Shown: positions 22,771 to 35,490, counted from the stretch's first letter. The stretch is DNA of 64,000 nucleotides from Petrosia ficiformis (GCA_947044365.1 OX345636.1:1845501-1909500); one strand, 5' to 3'. Notes: generated from the letters alone by a model not told the origin. A program made the numbers and translations.

Positions 22771-22950
22771 TACTTCTTTTGCAGATGCTATATATCTGCG
22801 TATACCTGGCTACAAGAACTGTGACATCCAGCTGTTACCTTCAAATACCACTAAAAAGGCTGTCCAGAGGATTTATCAAGAATCTGCCAAAATCAGTTCT
22901 TTTAGACCTCTTGGGTACTCTACCTTCACACATGTGTGGAAAATTTACAG

Positions 22951-23020
22951 ACCTCAGATAAAGCACACCACAGCTCTATGTAATATTTTACATAGAGCTG
23001 TGGTGTGCTTTATCTGAGGT
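22951..23020. repeat. Perfect palindrome, 33-bp arms with 4-bp loop
   Basis: The left arm (22,951-22,983, starting acctcagataaagcacacc) and the right arm (22,988-23,020) are exact reverse complements around the loop TATT. The arm contains 'aaagcacaccacag', the core of the degenerate repeats that follow at 23,050-23,260 and 23,885-23,950. Confidence 0.95.
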
Positions 23021-23039
23021 GATAGATAGATCTAAAGCA

Positions 23040-23960
23040 ACAGAATTCCAGTTAAAGCACACCACAGGTATTGATGGAACAGAATTCCAATTGAAGCACA
23101 CCACAGGTATTGACGCTAATTGTATGTAAAATAATTAAAGCACAACACAGTCATTGATGGATCTATAACAACAGAATTCTGATTAAAGCACGTATTGATG
23201 CTAATTGTTTGTAAATAATTAAAGCATAACATAGATCAAGAACAACAGAATGCCAATTAAGGTTGTAGTCTTTTCCGTGGGCGGATGCTAGTCCAATCTG
23301 TTTCTAGTCTTGCCAGCTTCTTGCTGCATACATTCTGGTTCAATTCCGTATCTTTTGGAAGCCACACCCACCCGGGGGTATAAATATTGGGCCTAAACTA
23401 GTTTATTTTCAGAAGGTGGAGGGGGCGGTGGGTGGGAAACAATGGAGGGGTAACTGTAGTTGCTCTCTGAGAAAGATCGGAGTTTGATAGTGTCTAGAAA
23501 GGTAAATTTTATGGTTTCAGTGAAAAGCTACAGAATTCAGCTTTCTTCAGCCTCTTGTAACTTTAAAATTAAAATGAATTTGCAGAAAACGGCTTCGTAA
23601 CTTTTCTCAAAATACATTGTACTTGGTGCACGCCATAATGGTGGGCGTGGCTTTTGTGGTTTTGTACTTATGTTAATTGGAAAAATGGCGATTTTAACCA
23701 TATTTCTTCAATTACAGGACAATATAAAGCTGATCAGAAGATATGAAGGTTGCTATTACACCAGGTTAGAGTCATATTATATAATATTCTATTTTGAAAC
23801 TGATTGGAGTCGCATCTGCCCACTCCCTAGTACCACCTTATCAGTTAAACTTAGCAGTATCATTAAATTAAGAAAGTTAACATATATTAAAGCACACCTC
23901 AGGTATTGATGCTAATTGTTTGTAAAATAATTAAAGCATAACACAGTTATCAATATAATA
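23040..23960. repeat. Degenerate 'taaagcacaccacaggtattga' repeat cluster
   Basis: Units containing 'aaagcacaccacaggtatt' or variants occur at about 23,055, 23,092, 23,135, 23,187 and 23,218, and again at 23,888 and 23,930, on either side of about 600 bp of other DNA. Units alternate with 'gctaattgtttgtaaa'. No protein-coding meaning is seen; the plus ORFs at 22,754-23,017 simply cross the palindrome. Confidence 0.7.
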
Positions 23961-24254
23961 ATTGTATGTTTTATTAATATACTCAAACATATTATATCAG
24001 CTATAATATCATTATTATACTTGTTATATTTGCTTTATGTTGTTGTTATAGCTACTACCTTTTTGTATTAATCCATTACAGTATATTCAGTTTGATGCAT
24101 CTTGCATTAACCTTAGTGTTTATTTTTGTTGTGTATCATACATTTTTTTATAATTAAACCTATGTTTTATCATCATACATATTTAAACAGATCTCTGAAA
24201 CTAACTTGCACTAAAAAAAAGAAATATTACCTAAGAATATTCATGATAGGCTTT

Positions 24255-24415
24255 CCTAACAACGGAGCAGGGGCTTTGGGGCAAGAACTCAGGGCTAGAA
24301 TTTTGGGACAAGGGCTCAGAGCTAGAGCTTAGGGAAAAGCGCTCTGACTTTAGGGTTTTGGGACGAGGGTTTAGGGTTAGGGTTTTGGGGACGAAGGTTT
24401 ACGGCAGTGTTGTTT
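24255..24415 (+). repeat. Telomere-like G-rich tandem repeat
   Basis: Degenerate units of about 20 bp with 'ttttggga..agggctcag' lead into 'tttagggttagggttttgg' at about 24,371-24,389. This contains two exact TTAGGG units, the animal telomere repeat. The stretch is strongly G-rich on one strand in AT-rich DNA. Confidence 0.6.
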
Positions 24416-26903
24416 TTGTTTAACTACAACTATAACTAAAACCCCTTTTAGTAAGGCATTCTGATTTCTGGGTAATTAAACTGTAACTAAATTACAAGTC
24501 TACTGCAATAACTGTAACTAAATAAAATAAAAATTGGCCAATAATGGACACTTAGTTAACATAACAACAAGTCCCTTTCTCACGGGAGAGTTCCTTTGTG
24601 TAGCAGTCACTGCTACAAATAGTAGCAAAAACACAATCCACTTTCTTTGCAACTTTCTGGATCTCCTGGAGTAATCTAACACTCACACCTCAACCTTGCT
24701 TACCAATTACTGCAAGCGCAGCATCCACTTATTTTTCACTTATTCTCCCAACATTCTCTCACTAGAACTAGCTAGAAAGCAAGTCTATACATCACACATA
24801 CATCAACATCCCATTCTGATCTCCTTTTACTTACCCTAAGCTAACTTCAAAGTAACATCAAAGGGCGAACACTTGAATCAAAGCACCGCCCTTCCACATC
24901 CAACAAAGTGTGGGCGTTTTTGACAATAGAATGCCGACATGGCGCCACCACATTGATGTACTCTCGTAATATACAGTAATTTGGGGTGTGGTACATCTAA
25001 GATCCCATGAATTGCAGTATTCTATTAAGTTGGATACACTTCCTCTTTGACAGGATGTTTAAAATTACAACCTTATAAAACTGAAAGGGATAGAGGTGTA
25101 CTATCAACTGATTTGTGTAATGTTGAGTGGGTGAATGTGATTTCTTGCTTCATTATTTAACCACACTATTAAAATGGAATGAAGCATTCAAAAGCAGTCT
25201 AATACACAGTTGGAACAAAACATTTTACAATGAAGCAAAGGAGAAGTGGGAAGAGAGATCTAAATTGGCTAGGATCTTAATTATATGACTATCAAAGATA
25301 TTGGTACTATCTCAAACTTGTATCGTGTGAATATCTTGAAAAAGTATTCATGCTTTGAGTACACCTCAAGTTATTCCATACACCTCAGTCAACATCTCTA
25401 TCTAGATCTTTTTCCAGATCCAGACATGCTTATTTTGGGTTGTATTACTGAAGCGGTTAGTTATCCCAATCTTGTTTGTGTAGTTTTTCAGTTTTGATAT
25501 CAGTGGTAATCTACTACTAGGATAGGTTATGGACACTGTAGCCTTTACACTTATTTATTCTAATTTACACATGTCATATATAGTTTAATATTTTAGGTTG
25601 TCTACTGTATATTGTCCTGCTCTTTATTTATTGTTGTCCAGTTCTTTGTTACTTGTATACTTGTCCTTCCTCTTGTATTTGTTGGTGTATGGCCTCATCT
25701 TTGTCTATGTATATAAGAGCCTCTGCTTTCTAGCTTTTTAGTACTTAAGAGTTGTGTTGTGTATGTTAAAACCAGCACTGATTATTTATAATAAAGATAT
25801 TATTCAAGTTATCACAATATCCCCACATGTTCTTTCATGTTTTAATGTTTTTATTACTCTTGTAATTAATTGCTCAGATCTAAGGTCAACTGCAATAGAT
25901 CAATTACAGCCTTTGTGTTGACTTTAGCGGTATACAATTACATTACAAAGACACAATTATAATTATCATCACAATTACTAAATAAAATAACAATCTGTCC
26001 ATTACATGTAATTAACATTTTCCACTCACATTAACTCCGCCATCTTGCAATCAAATTTCTATATAGATAAAACCTTGTGATAGAAAATTCAGTTCAGTTT
26101 GGGAGCATTTCTGAGTTCCAGAAGGTTCAGTTGGACACTTTAAAGTAGAGAGCATCATTGCAAATTAGCATGTGATTATTCAATGTATTACAGGGGTAAT
26201 AGTACTGAAGGACAAGCCTATGCAGCTGCATAAGCATGCAGCCACCTGGGGCATGTTTTGGTAGCAGGATGTGCCCTCTCCCTTGCAAAAGCACAAAGCA
26301 GTAAAGGAGAAGAATACCTTTATTTCCAGTATATAAAACTTCGCAGCTTTTCTGCAATTCCCACCATTCATATACATACTATTATTAATACATGAAATAA
26401 ACAATGTTATATTCACTAATAATTGGTGCTTGTCAATTGGTGACTATATATTTCTATTGTGGTATTTGTGATTTTAAAATCATGATCATATAGTCACTTT
26501 AATGATAGTCATAACTATTGTGGAACACTAATTTTCTGTGAAATAATTAACCACAAAATATAATGTTTATGCATTTGATCCATATGGATTATCGATACAT
26601 AACTACGTCATTTTTGTAAAATCTCTTATCAGTGCATCACAATTACATTCTGGTATATTTACGTAGTTCATGCAGATTATGCTATATAATAATAATTTAT
26701 TATATACAATGCATGCAACTACAATTTAACTATAAATATAAAATATTCTATTCCTTTTATGATTTATCACTAAACATACAGGTATTGATAAAAGGGCAGC
26801 TTAAAATGTTAAATTGAGTGTAACTCATTACTTGTTTAGTGCTATACACAATGCACGAACTGAGGGTAGCTAATAATAATTAACTTCTTCATCTCTGTAT
26901 ATA

Positions 26904-27098
26904 TACAAGAATAATAAAGTACTTAAGTACTTAAACCACTATAAAGCAAAATACAAAGAGCTGTACTTATGTAGGGTTATATGGAAGTGGTTTGTTTAAT
27001 TTTGGGTCCCACCTAACCTTGTTTGCATCCATTTTGAGTTTTGACATCCCTACATCTTCTTTCATTTTTATTGGAAATGTTTTTTATTATTCCTGTTT
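26904..27098 (+). mobile_element. MITE, 'acttatgtagggttatatgg' family, copy 1
   Basis: It starts 'tacaagaataataaa' and ends 'tttttattattcctgt', an imperfect inverted pair. The interior carries 'acttatgtagggttatatgg' and 'gacatccctacatcttcttt'. Related copies are at 37,380-37,573, 43,067-43,222 and 54,417-54,615. Confidence 0.65.
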
Positions 27099-27599
27099 CC
27101 ATTGATTTTTTTTGGAATGGTGTGAATAGATTGCTGAAATACTGGTGTAAGTTTGTTCATCAATGAAGGTCAGTCTTTTGTAATTTATGAAATGATTATC
27201 TTTCTCTTTCACTTACAGATGATGTCTATTCTCTATTTCACCTACACAACTGTCTGCAGTCCTACAAGAAGTAGTGTCAGTCACTGTCAACAATTTATTA
27301 TTCCAATGTTTATCATAGTATATAATATAATTATTATACAATGGCTTTAATATTAATTAATAAGTTTTATATTCATTATTATAAGAATGTATTTCGGATT
27401 CCTCACAAATTTTATTCATGTTCTGAGTAAAGAAATGCCCATGCCCCTTTGACCGCAATTTCTAATAGTTCGAATAATAAGCCCTATTAAATACCAGGTG
27501 GCTTGATCAATGAAAATGGCGTCCGATTCGAGATCAAATCTTTGTAGTTGTTGACACTGTCAGTATCTTCTTTCATAGTATCTGAAGATATCATCTTTC

Positions 27600-27930
27600 T
27601 ACTTTAAGACCAGAATTTTACTATGAATGCAACTGGAATTGTGGTAGATTCAATGTGATAGTTGAACAACGAAAAAAATGATTTGTCTGCAAAATATTAT
27701 ATGATGAAGATTTTGCCAGTTTTGCAACTCGCCGGTTCTCTACCTTAACGACAATGTTTGGCCATCTAGAAGGTTTTGGTAGTCATAAAAACACTAGATA
27801 TGAATAGGTATGTGTGTATTAAAGCTTATCTGTATATATTACCAGAGATTTCAGCTCATCACTTGCAATTGAAATGTATGGGCGGCCATTTTGTTTTCGT
27901 GCCATCCCTACATAGACAGTACTACCGTAA
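27600..27930 (+). repeat. Interspersed repeat with GGGCGGCCATTTT core, copy 2
   Basis: It matches 1-185 in 'accagaattttacta', 'aaaaatgatttgtctg' and 'gtatgggcggccattttg'. It is longer than the window-edge copy. No coding potential. Confidence 0.5.
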
Positions 27931-28149
27931 TCTCTGATAGTTGTTATGACAGTAAATGCTATACTAGAGAATGCTAGCATGAATGCTAATCATTGTGGGG
28001 CGAGCCTGAGGAGGTGCTTAAAGGGGGAAGTATTGTTTAATTTTTTAATTATCAGTTTAAGTGATAATAGTTGTGTGAGTGTTAATAATTTTAAACCACT
28101 GCATGAATTATTCGCTTTGATGTTTGAAAACATTCAGTTGAAGAAAGTC

Positions 28150-28584
28150 TTAGGCCAGAAATGCTTCCAAACATGTTGCGCACTTATTAATCTCAAGTGA
28201 ATCAAGGTGAGTGCGGAACTTTTTCATCACTTCAGAGTGTTGAAGCTGTGGGAATCTATGAGATAGTGATGATCTCTCCTCATTATCAGTCTCCATATCT
28301 ATTCTCTCCGTCTGGTTAATTCTCAATCTACTTACTCTATCTCTCTGTCTATCTCGCAAACTCTGCAATCTCTCTTCCCTTTGCTCCGCAGTCTCTATAG
28401 CTCTTCTCTTTATCAGTCTCTCACGCATAATCTTCAATCTTTCTTCTCTTTGCTCAGCAGTCTCCATATCTCTTATCTCCCTATGTCGCTGTCTCTCTAA
28501 CCTTACTTCTCTGTCGTGATCCCTCTCTATATTTTCGCGATCGCGGGCTCTTCGAGCTCTGTCAGTCTCTCTTCTCTTACACAA
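28150..28584 (-). pseudogene. Helitron-associated-like fragment with Arg/Glu-rich repeats
   Basis: The 144-residue ORF is built of charged repeats around ETAEQREERL (twice exact, with diverged copies such as MRERLIKRR between). It then has a non-repetitive tail KKFRTHLDSLEINKCATCLE with a CxxC. Such (S/T)-x-E-x-R-x-x-R-L repeats ahead of a short Cys motif are found at the N-terminus of proteins from Helitron-like elements in invertebrates; the family call rests on that resemblance. It ends at once after the CxxC, and no Rep or helicase part is nearby, so it is a fragment. A long charged coiled coil in a host gene is the alternative. Confidence 0.45.
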
Positions 28585-28740
28585 TCACGCTTCTCTCTCC
28601 TCTTTCGTTTCTGCAGCTCGTTTAGCTCTGTCCCTTTCTCTCGATCAAACACGTGGCTTTCAATATGATTGACTAATAAAAAGATTTTTACGGATTACGT
28701 AACTACATTCGAATAAAAAGATGTTTACGGAATACGTACG

Positions 28741-28874
28741 CTATATAAAAGAAGAAGTTTTGATTTATAACCTGGTTTCGTCAGAATCAATTCCCGTTTT
28801 TCAGAATGTCGGGCATCGACAGTCTCCTATATCAAGTGTATCTGCTCACTCAATTGTGGAAGACGGTAGTTTAA
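28741..28874 (+). promoter_or_regulatory. Possible TATA box and short leader ORF
   Basis: CTATATAAAAG at 28,741 is followed 65 bp later by an ATG (28,806) that opens a 22-codon ORF (MSGIDSLLYQVYLLTQLW...). A possible splice donor GTAGTT overlaps its end. No downstream exon is recognised; chance is a real alternative. Confidence 0.2.
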
Positions 28875-28879
28875 ACTGT

Positions 28880-31800
28880 GTAAGTTATTTATAAGGCAGA
28901 CTATCGCACATTATTGAAGTCATTTATGACTACCACATTAAAAATAGCTGCAGTACATTTTTCCATCAACATTCAAAGTTACAACTACATTCATGCAGCT
29001 TCTGATGATGTAACTATAATTATGCAATCTTAATTATAATTGATCCCAGGTCTGATTGATAAGTAAATGTATAACTAAATTACATGATAGTGTAAAATTC
29101 ACAATAAATGGAAGTTTATAGGCTCCCGTTAAGTCTCCACTCCCTAGATTTGTCAAGTCTGCATTCTCCAATCTCCAGTCTCGTGAAGTCTTCAGTGTTG
29201 TCAAGTCTTCAGATGATAATTATATATTATCTCAAAAATCAAATGAAACAATTAAATAAACAGTGACATTATGATCAATGCCAATGGAAATAGAATCTCC
29301 AGATTGATATACATCCTGTCTGTTTGTTGCTCCAATGTGATGCATAAATTTCAGCTTGCTTTCATAACTTTAAGTGGATGAATATGATTATCAATCTTGA
29401 CATGATGCACCATGAGATACTGTAGATACATTTGTGAAGTGTGGAGTTAATCTGTATTTGATTAGAGTTTCATTGTATAATGTCCAAGTACTTATAATAC
29501 ACATATACAAACTGTACAGTACTGTACTGCACTGTACTGTACTGTACTATACTATGTTAAGTATACTATGATGTAATTCACAAATATGCAAGTATAAACA
29601 CATCAAAAGTGATCTAATTATCTAATGAAAGCTGACCTTTCAATTAAATGGCACACAACTTAGTTAACACTTGGTATCAAATTAAGCTCTGATATATAGC
29701 AAGTTTAAATAAAATCAGCTACCATAATTATGAAAAGCTCAAACTGCTAGACTCCAAAGGTGAAGTAGTCACACAGTGACATTAAACTTATACTTCTGCA
29801 ATGACTTTTGAAATTTCTCTTAATAATGGTTAAAAATGCACAAATTTATGTGACAGCACCTTTACTGGTCTGGCATTTCTGCAACTTCACATGGAGGAGG
29901 AAAGGTCAAGTTGTCATGCTACAGAATTATACAACTTCATTCATTAGAATGAGGACTAGATCGTTCCTCCTCCATGTAAAGGTGTAGCAATGGCAGACCA
30001 CAGAGTAACATGGTATACATAATTAGATACATGTAGCACAATTTAACATTTGATATCCAGACTATTACTATAATTATAGATAAGAATAATTCATGCTTTG
30101 TAGATTACAGTCTTGATCTGTGGAACCCAAAATAAATTAAATTTACCTCCCCACCCACACACACAAGGACACACTAAAATACAATATAATAATGTGGGTG
30201 GGTGATACTATATTCAATATACCCTGTAACACAATACTTTCAATACTGAATGCATGTGTATCTGATAATAATTTATGATTACTATGCTCATGAGCACATG
30301 TACACAATAATTGTGTAATATATTCATAATTCACATTGTGTAAACAGAAATTCAGCAGCTGTATTCATTAATACATGTATAACATATTATCCATATACTA
30401 TGGTAAATATTTAATATTAAGATACTGTAATCAGGAATCACAATGGATTATAATGTCATACCTAATAAGATATTTCAGCTCATCACTTGTAAGTATTTCT
30501 TTCCGTACCATCCCTACATAGAGAGTACTACCATACTATATGATAAATATAACATTTAGTATATATAACACATGTTATTTGTTATTAGAAATGCATAAAT
30601 TAATGTACATACTAATCACTATGGAATGTAATTATAATAATAAAATTAATGTTTTATAATAGTTATCATACCAATAATATCACATGTTATACCTAATTAC
30701 TATAATACAATATTACAATACTGGTTTACATATATATGCAGATCAGCCTCGCGCACATAAAGTATGTATAATTAGCTTAGAGAGTGAACATATTAAGCTT
30801 ACTTGCATAGACAATTTGTAAAATACATACAAACCAAGTGGTTTAATTGAACACAAGAACTCTCTTTATGAAGACACCAAGAAACAGCCTAGCTCTCAGA
30901 ACACCTTAAATTTTCATGATGAGAACGTTTCATCTCCCTATCTAGCCTACTTCTCCTTTCCCTTGGTGATTCTAGGAGCCCAAGTGATTTCATGCTACAG
31001 TTATATATACACGTGGCTGACCTGCCTATGCTAACCAGCCCCTCCCTACATTTGCAGTTGGAAGGTCTGCCTAGGCAGACTAGCAAGACTACATTCCCTC
31101 TAACTCCAATAGTCACTTCTGTTAAATATTGTTGTGTTAATTGCATTCCTGATATATATACTAGCTGAGATTCAACCTCCACTCTGCACAATTATACGCC
31201 TTGCGCTAAGGCGCTCGGCAATTACTATACTATAGTATATTATGACATGTACTTTATATACTATTCAAGATCAAAAGTAAATATTACGTTACAAGGAAAC
31301 ATAAATTGGCATACTTTACTATTAGGCACTGAATTAACTTATGATTACATTATAATAATTATAAGCACTATTGTTATGTATCACACAATACAATATAACA
31401 TATTATCTACTTTATAAAATATATAGTCACTCAGTACATGTAAACTACAAATCATTAATCATGTCAGTAACCATGTCAGGTATAATTATATACTGGATAT
31501 TACATGTATATAGAAACCATCAATGGATGTAGAGTACATATACTACAGGAGATAAGAATAGTAAGTCATTGATCATTGATTATTAAACTATAGGCTAATT
31601 ATAACAATACAAACATCATTATAAAAGAGGTGTGTCTTACACTTATACACATGATGTACAAATGTACATGTATGGAGTATATGTATGTACCAAAGCTGGG
31701 ATGAATATTCAATATCAAATTCAATGCTTTGTTAAGAAAAGCTTTGAAGTCTTTGAAGGTTCACACGCAAATTTTAATAATTTTTTTTACCAATGTTGCT

Positions 31801-32100
31801 CTCACCTTTTTTTGGCTTTAGAAAGCCTCCAAAACTTTTAAGTCTTGATCCTGTCACTGTTTCTACTTGGATTTAGCATCACTGAGAAAAGAGACAGAAG
31901 TAGCTATATAGCAACACAGCTTCAACTTTACTGCAACACCCTGACATTATTAGTAACATGTTTAGAGTATACAAGTACCCATATACAAACATTAAAATGA
32001 GTGCGGCAGTGAAGCTTCAAATGGAGCATTAACATTTAAATGAATTGCAAACAAACAAAGGTTCTAACATACAAATCAATTTCTTAGCAGCTGAGCTCTA
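28880..32100. other. Intergenic stretch, no supported gene
   Basis: AT-rich sequence with short repeats such as 'actgtactgcactgtactg' (29,520), one fold-back element (29,876-29,999) and a partial interspersed repeat at 30,470-30,540. The minus ORFs at 30,143-30,334 and 30,889-31,191 show no domain pattern. Confidence 0.5.
29876..29999. mobile_element. Small fold-back element
   Basis: About 36-bp imperfect inverted arms enclose about 50 bp. The left arm ends 'acatggaggaggaa', and the right arm starts 'ttcctcctccatgt' and ends 'caatggcagacca'. The element is too short to code; it may be a MITE. Confidence 0.6.
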
Positions 32101-32104
32101 CTGT

Positions 32105-33838
32105 GCACATGTGTATACTATAGATACACAGTACCTGCATGTACATGTATGAGTATATGTATTTACATGTGTATACTATACATACACAGTACCTGCATGT
32201 ACATGTGTGAGTATATGTATTTACATGTGTATACTATACATACACTATAGCTGCATGTACATGTGTGATTATATGTATTTACATGTGTATACTATACATA
32301 CACTGTAGCTGCATGTACATGTGTGATTATATGTATGTACATGTGTATACTATACATACACTGTAGCTGCATGTACATGTATGAGTATATGTATGTACAT
32401 GTGTATACTAAACATACACAGTACCTGCATGTACATGTGTGAGTATATGTATGTACATGTGTATACTATACATACACTGTACCTGCATGTACATGTATGA
32501 GTATATGTATGTACATGTGTATACTAAACATACACAGTACCTGCATGTACATGTGTGAGTATATGTATGTACATGTGTATACTATACATACACTGTACCT
32601 GCATGTACATGTATGAGTATATGTATGTACATGTGTATACTAAACATACACAGTACCTGCATGTACATGTGTGAGTATATGTATGTACATGTGTATACTA
32701 TACATACACTGTACCTGCATGTACATGTATGAGTATATGTATGTACATGTATGAGTATATGTATGTACATGTGTATACTATACATACACAGTACCTGCAT
32801 GTACATGTATGAGTATATGTATTTACATGTGTATACTATACATACACAGTACCTGCATGTACATGTATGAGTATATGTATGTACATGTATGAGTATATGT
32901 ATGTACATGTGTATACTATACATACACAGTACCTGCATGTACATGTATGAGTATATGTATTTACATGTGTATACTATACATACACAGTACCTGCATGTAC
33001 ATGTGTGAGTATATGTATTTACATGTGTATACTATACATACACTATAGCTGCATGTACATGTGTGATTATATGTATTTACATGTGTATACTATACATACA
33101 CAGTACCTGCATGTACATGTATGAGTATATGTATGTACATGTATGAGTATATGTATGTACATGTGTATACTATACATACACAGTACCTGCATGTACATGT
33201 GTGAGTATATGTATGTACATGTGTATACTATACATACACTGTACCTGCATGTACATGTATGAGTAAATGTGTTTACATGTGTATACTATACATACACAGT
33301 ACCTGCATGTACATGTATGAGTATATGTATGTACATGTATGAGTATATGTATGTACATGTGTATATTATACATACACAGTACCTGCATGTACATGTGTGA
33401 GTATATGTATGTACATGTGTATACTATACATACACAGTACCTGCATGTACATGTATGAGTATATGTATTTACATGTGTATACTATACATACACATTACCT
33501 GCATGTACATGTGTGAGTATATGTATTTACATGTGTATACTATACATACACTGTACCTGCATGTACATGTATGAGTATATGTATTTACATGTGTATACTA
33601 TACATACACATTACCTGCATGTACATGTGTGAGTATATGTATTTACATGTGTATACTATACATACACATTACCTGCATGTACATGTGTGATTATATGTAT
33701 TTACATGTGTATACTATACATACACTGTACCTGCATGTACATGTATGAGTATATGTATGTACATGTATACATACACTGTACCTGCATGTACATGTATGAG
33801 TATATGTATTTACATGTATGAGTATATGTATGTACATA
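32105..33838. repeat. 58-bp minisatellite, about 29 units
   Basis: The unit contains 'gtacctgcatgtacatgtg' and 'gtatactatacatacac' and repeats every 58 bp (for example 32,131 to 32,189). Some units carry an extra 20 bp ('gtatgtacatgtatgagtat'). Variants recur in blocks, which suggests higher-order duplication. Minus-strand ORFs (32,582-32,944; 33,170-33,394) of MYMQVLCMYSIHMYIHIL type are only translations of the repeat. Confidence 0.95.
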
Positions 33839-33926
33839 TACACACACATACACCTATGTATACACACATATACATACACATACGTATACCAATACAGACA
33901 TATACATATCCATCTATACACACATA

Positions 33927-34600
33927 CAGCAGAGGACATAAAAAAGTTAACGTTTCGTAATCGTTCTACGATCGTTCTCTGGTTCGTTCCGTTTTTACGA
34001 GTTAGTATTTTTTTTACGATTATAAAAACAATTGAAACCAATCTTTGCGCATGCGCATATCAACAAGAAATCACATGAACGCCAAATATGGACGTCGCCG
34101 GTGACTACTTATACTTTCAAATGCTCGCCTTGCTGCTTTCTTGCAGCTAACGGAGCATGATTTTGGTATCTATGGCTTTCTTAAAAGGTCTTCTGTCTAA
34201 ATATGTGAGTTAAAAGTCATTGCTGTTTAAAATGCACAAGTTATACAAGGTTGTACTGAGGTGGGCGTTGCCCGAGGTACTACTATACTTACAAGCGCTC
34301 GCCTGGTCATAACGAAGCATAAGTTTGACATCATTGGCTTTCTTAACAACTCTTCTGTCCAGCAAAGAAAGTTAGAATCTTCAGTCTCATAAAATACGAG
34401 AGTTATGGAGGTGAAAAGAATTAGATGTTTAACACTCCGCCCCGACATATTTTTAGAAAAAACAGAAACGCCCAATTTAATTATAGGTTAATTATTAATG
34501 GGAACGATCAGCATTGTTTTCAAAACGATTTCCAACGTATGGAGCCGTAAAACGATCGTAGAACGATTACGAAACGTTAACTTTTTTATGTCCTCTACTG
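33927..34600. mobile_element. TA-flanked MITE with about 48-bp terminal inverted repeats
   Basis: The left end reads CAGCAGAGGACATAAAAAAG and continues with 'ttaacgtttcgtaatcgtt'. The right end is its reverse complement with one early mismatch (CAGTAGAGG...). TA lies on each side (33,925-33,926 and 34,601-34,602), as for Tc1/mariner-type insertions. It sits in CA/TA-rich microsatellite DNA. The interior (34,090-34,450) resembles 15,770-16,100. No transposase is present; the minus ORF 34,227-34,475 is not convincing. Confidence 0.75.
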
Positions 34601-34604
34601 TACC

Positions 34605-34830
34605 TATACACACATATACATGTACACACACATACACCTATGTATACACACATATACACACACACATACATCTATATACATATATATATATATATATAGT
34701 ATATACACATACACCTATACACACATATACACACATATACACACACATACATCTATGTATACACACATATACATACACATATACCAATACACACATATAC
34801 ACAATTATGTATATGAATATGCGTGTATAG
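34605..34830. repeat. (ACATAC/ACACAT)n microsatellite
   Basis: Degenerate CA/TA-rich tandem DNA such as 'cacatacacctatgtataca'. It continues the microsatellite seen left of the MITE at 33,840-33,926. The His/Tyr/Thr-rich ORFs here have no coding meaning. Confidence 0.85.
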
Positions 34831-35214
34831 GTGTATGTGTATGCATAATTGTATATGTGTATTTGAATGGGGATATCTATGGTTGTACATATATACGTAT
34901 ATATACATGTATGTAATAACTAATAAAATTTATAAATTTACAATCATGCTCTTATGATTATATATATATATATATAATATACCATTTATTGTTTTATTTG
35001 CATAGACCGGTTACATGTACATGTTACTACAACATGTACATAACATATACATTACAATCTACATGTATGTGCATGTATAGTAAGTACAGGGCTATGTCTA
35101 TATATCACTTTGAGTGGTAATTTAATCAAAAAATAATTAATTATTATCAATGGTTTTTCCTTCATCTACATAATTACACATGTATACATTATTATACTAT
35201 GTGGGTACAGTGTG

Positions 35215-35490
35215 AGTATAAACATGTACATGTATAATACATGTACAAGTATTAGTGTTGTACTGATGAGTATTAACATGTACATGTATAATACATGTAC
35301 AAGTATTAGTGTTGTACTGATGAGTATTAACATGTACATGTATAATACATGTACAAGTATTAGTGTTGTACTGATGAGTATTAACATGTACATGTACAAT
35401 ACATGTACATGTATTAGTGTTGTACTGATGAGTATTAACATGTACATGTATAATACATGTACATGTATTAGTGTTGTACTGATATTGAGA
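35215..35490. repeat. 54-bp minisatellite, about five units
   Basis: The unit holds 'aacatgtacatgtataatac' and 'gtattagtgttgtactgatg' and repeats every 54 bp with very few changes. As 54 is a multiple of three, long ORFs appear in several frames on both strands (35,166-35,517); they are not genes. Confidence 0.95.

Larger units (their letters stand above)
24416..28149. other. Intergenic stretch without supported genes
   Basis: Only short ORFs of random look are present (for example at 25,285-25,497, 26,127-26,416 and 27,946-28,200). A hAT-like end 'cagtgttgtttttgtttaac' begins near 24,404. Repeat copies at 26,904-27,098 and 27,600-27,930 are listed separately. Confidence 0.5.

Noticed and set aside
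22754..23017. Plus-strand ORFs of 60-87 codons
   Set aside because: They run antisense to the coding-like minus-strand pieces and end inside the perfect palindrome.
32582..33394. Tyr/His/Cys-rich minus-strand ORFs of 74-120 codons
   Set aside because: They are translations of the 58-bp minisatellite; two frames are open because of the repeat composition.
32105..33838. CRISPR-like array
   Set aside because: Units are contiguous with no unique spacers, and the genome is an animal one.
33745..34078. Plus-strand ORFs at the start of the MITE
   Set aside because: They run from microsatellite into the terminal inverted repeat; no protein pattern.
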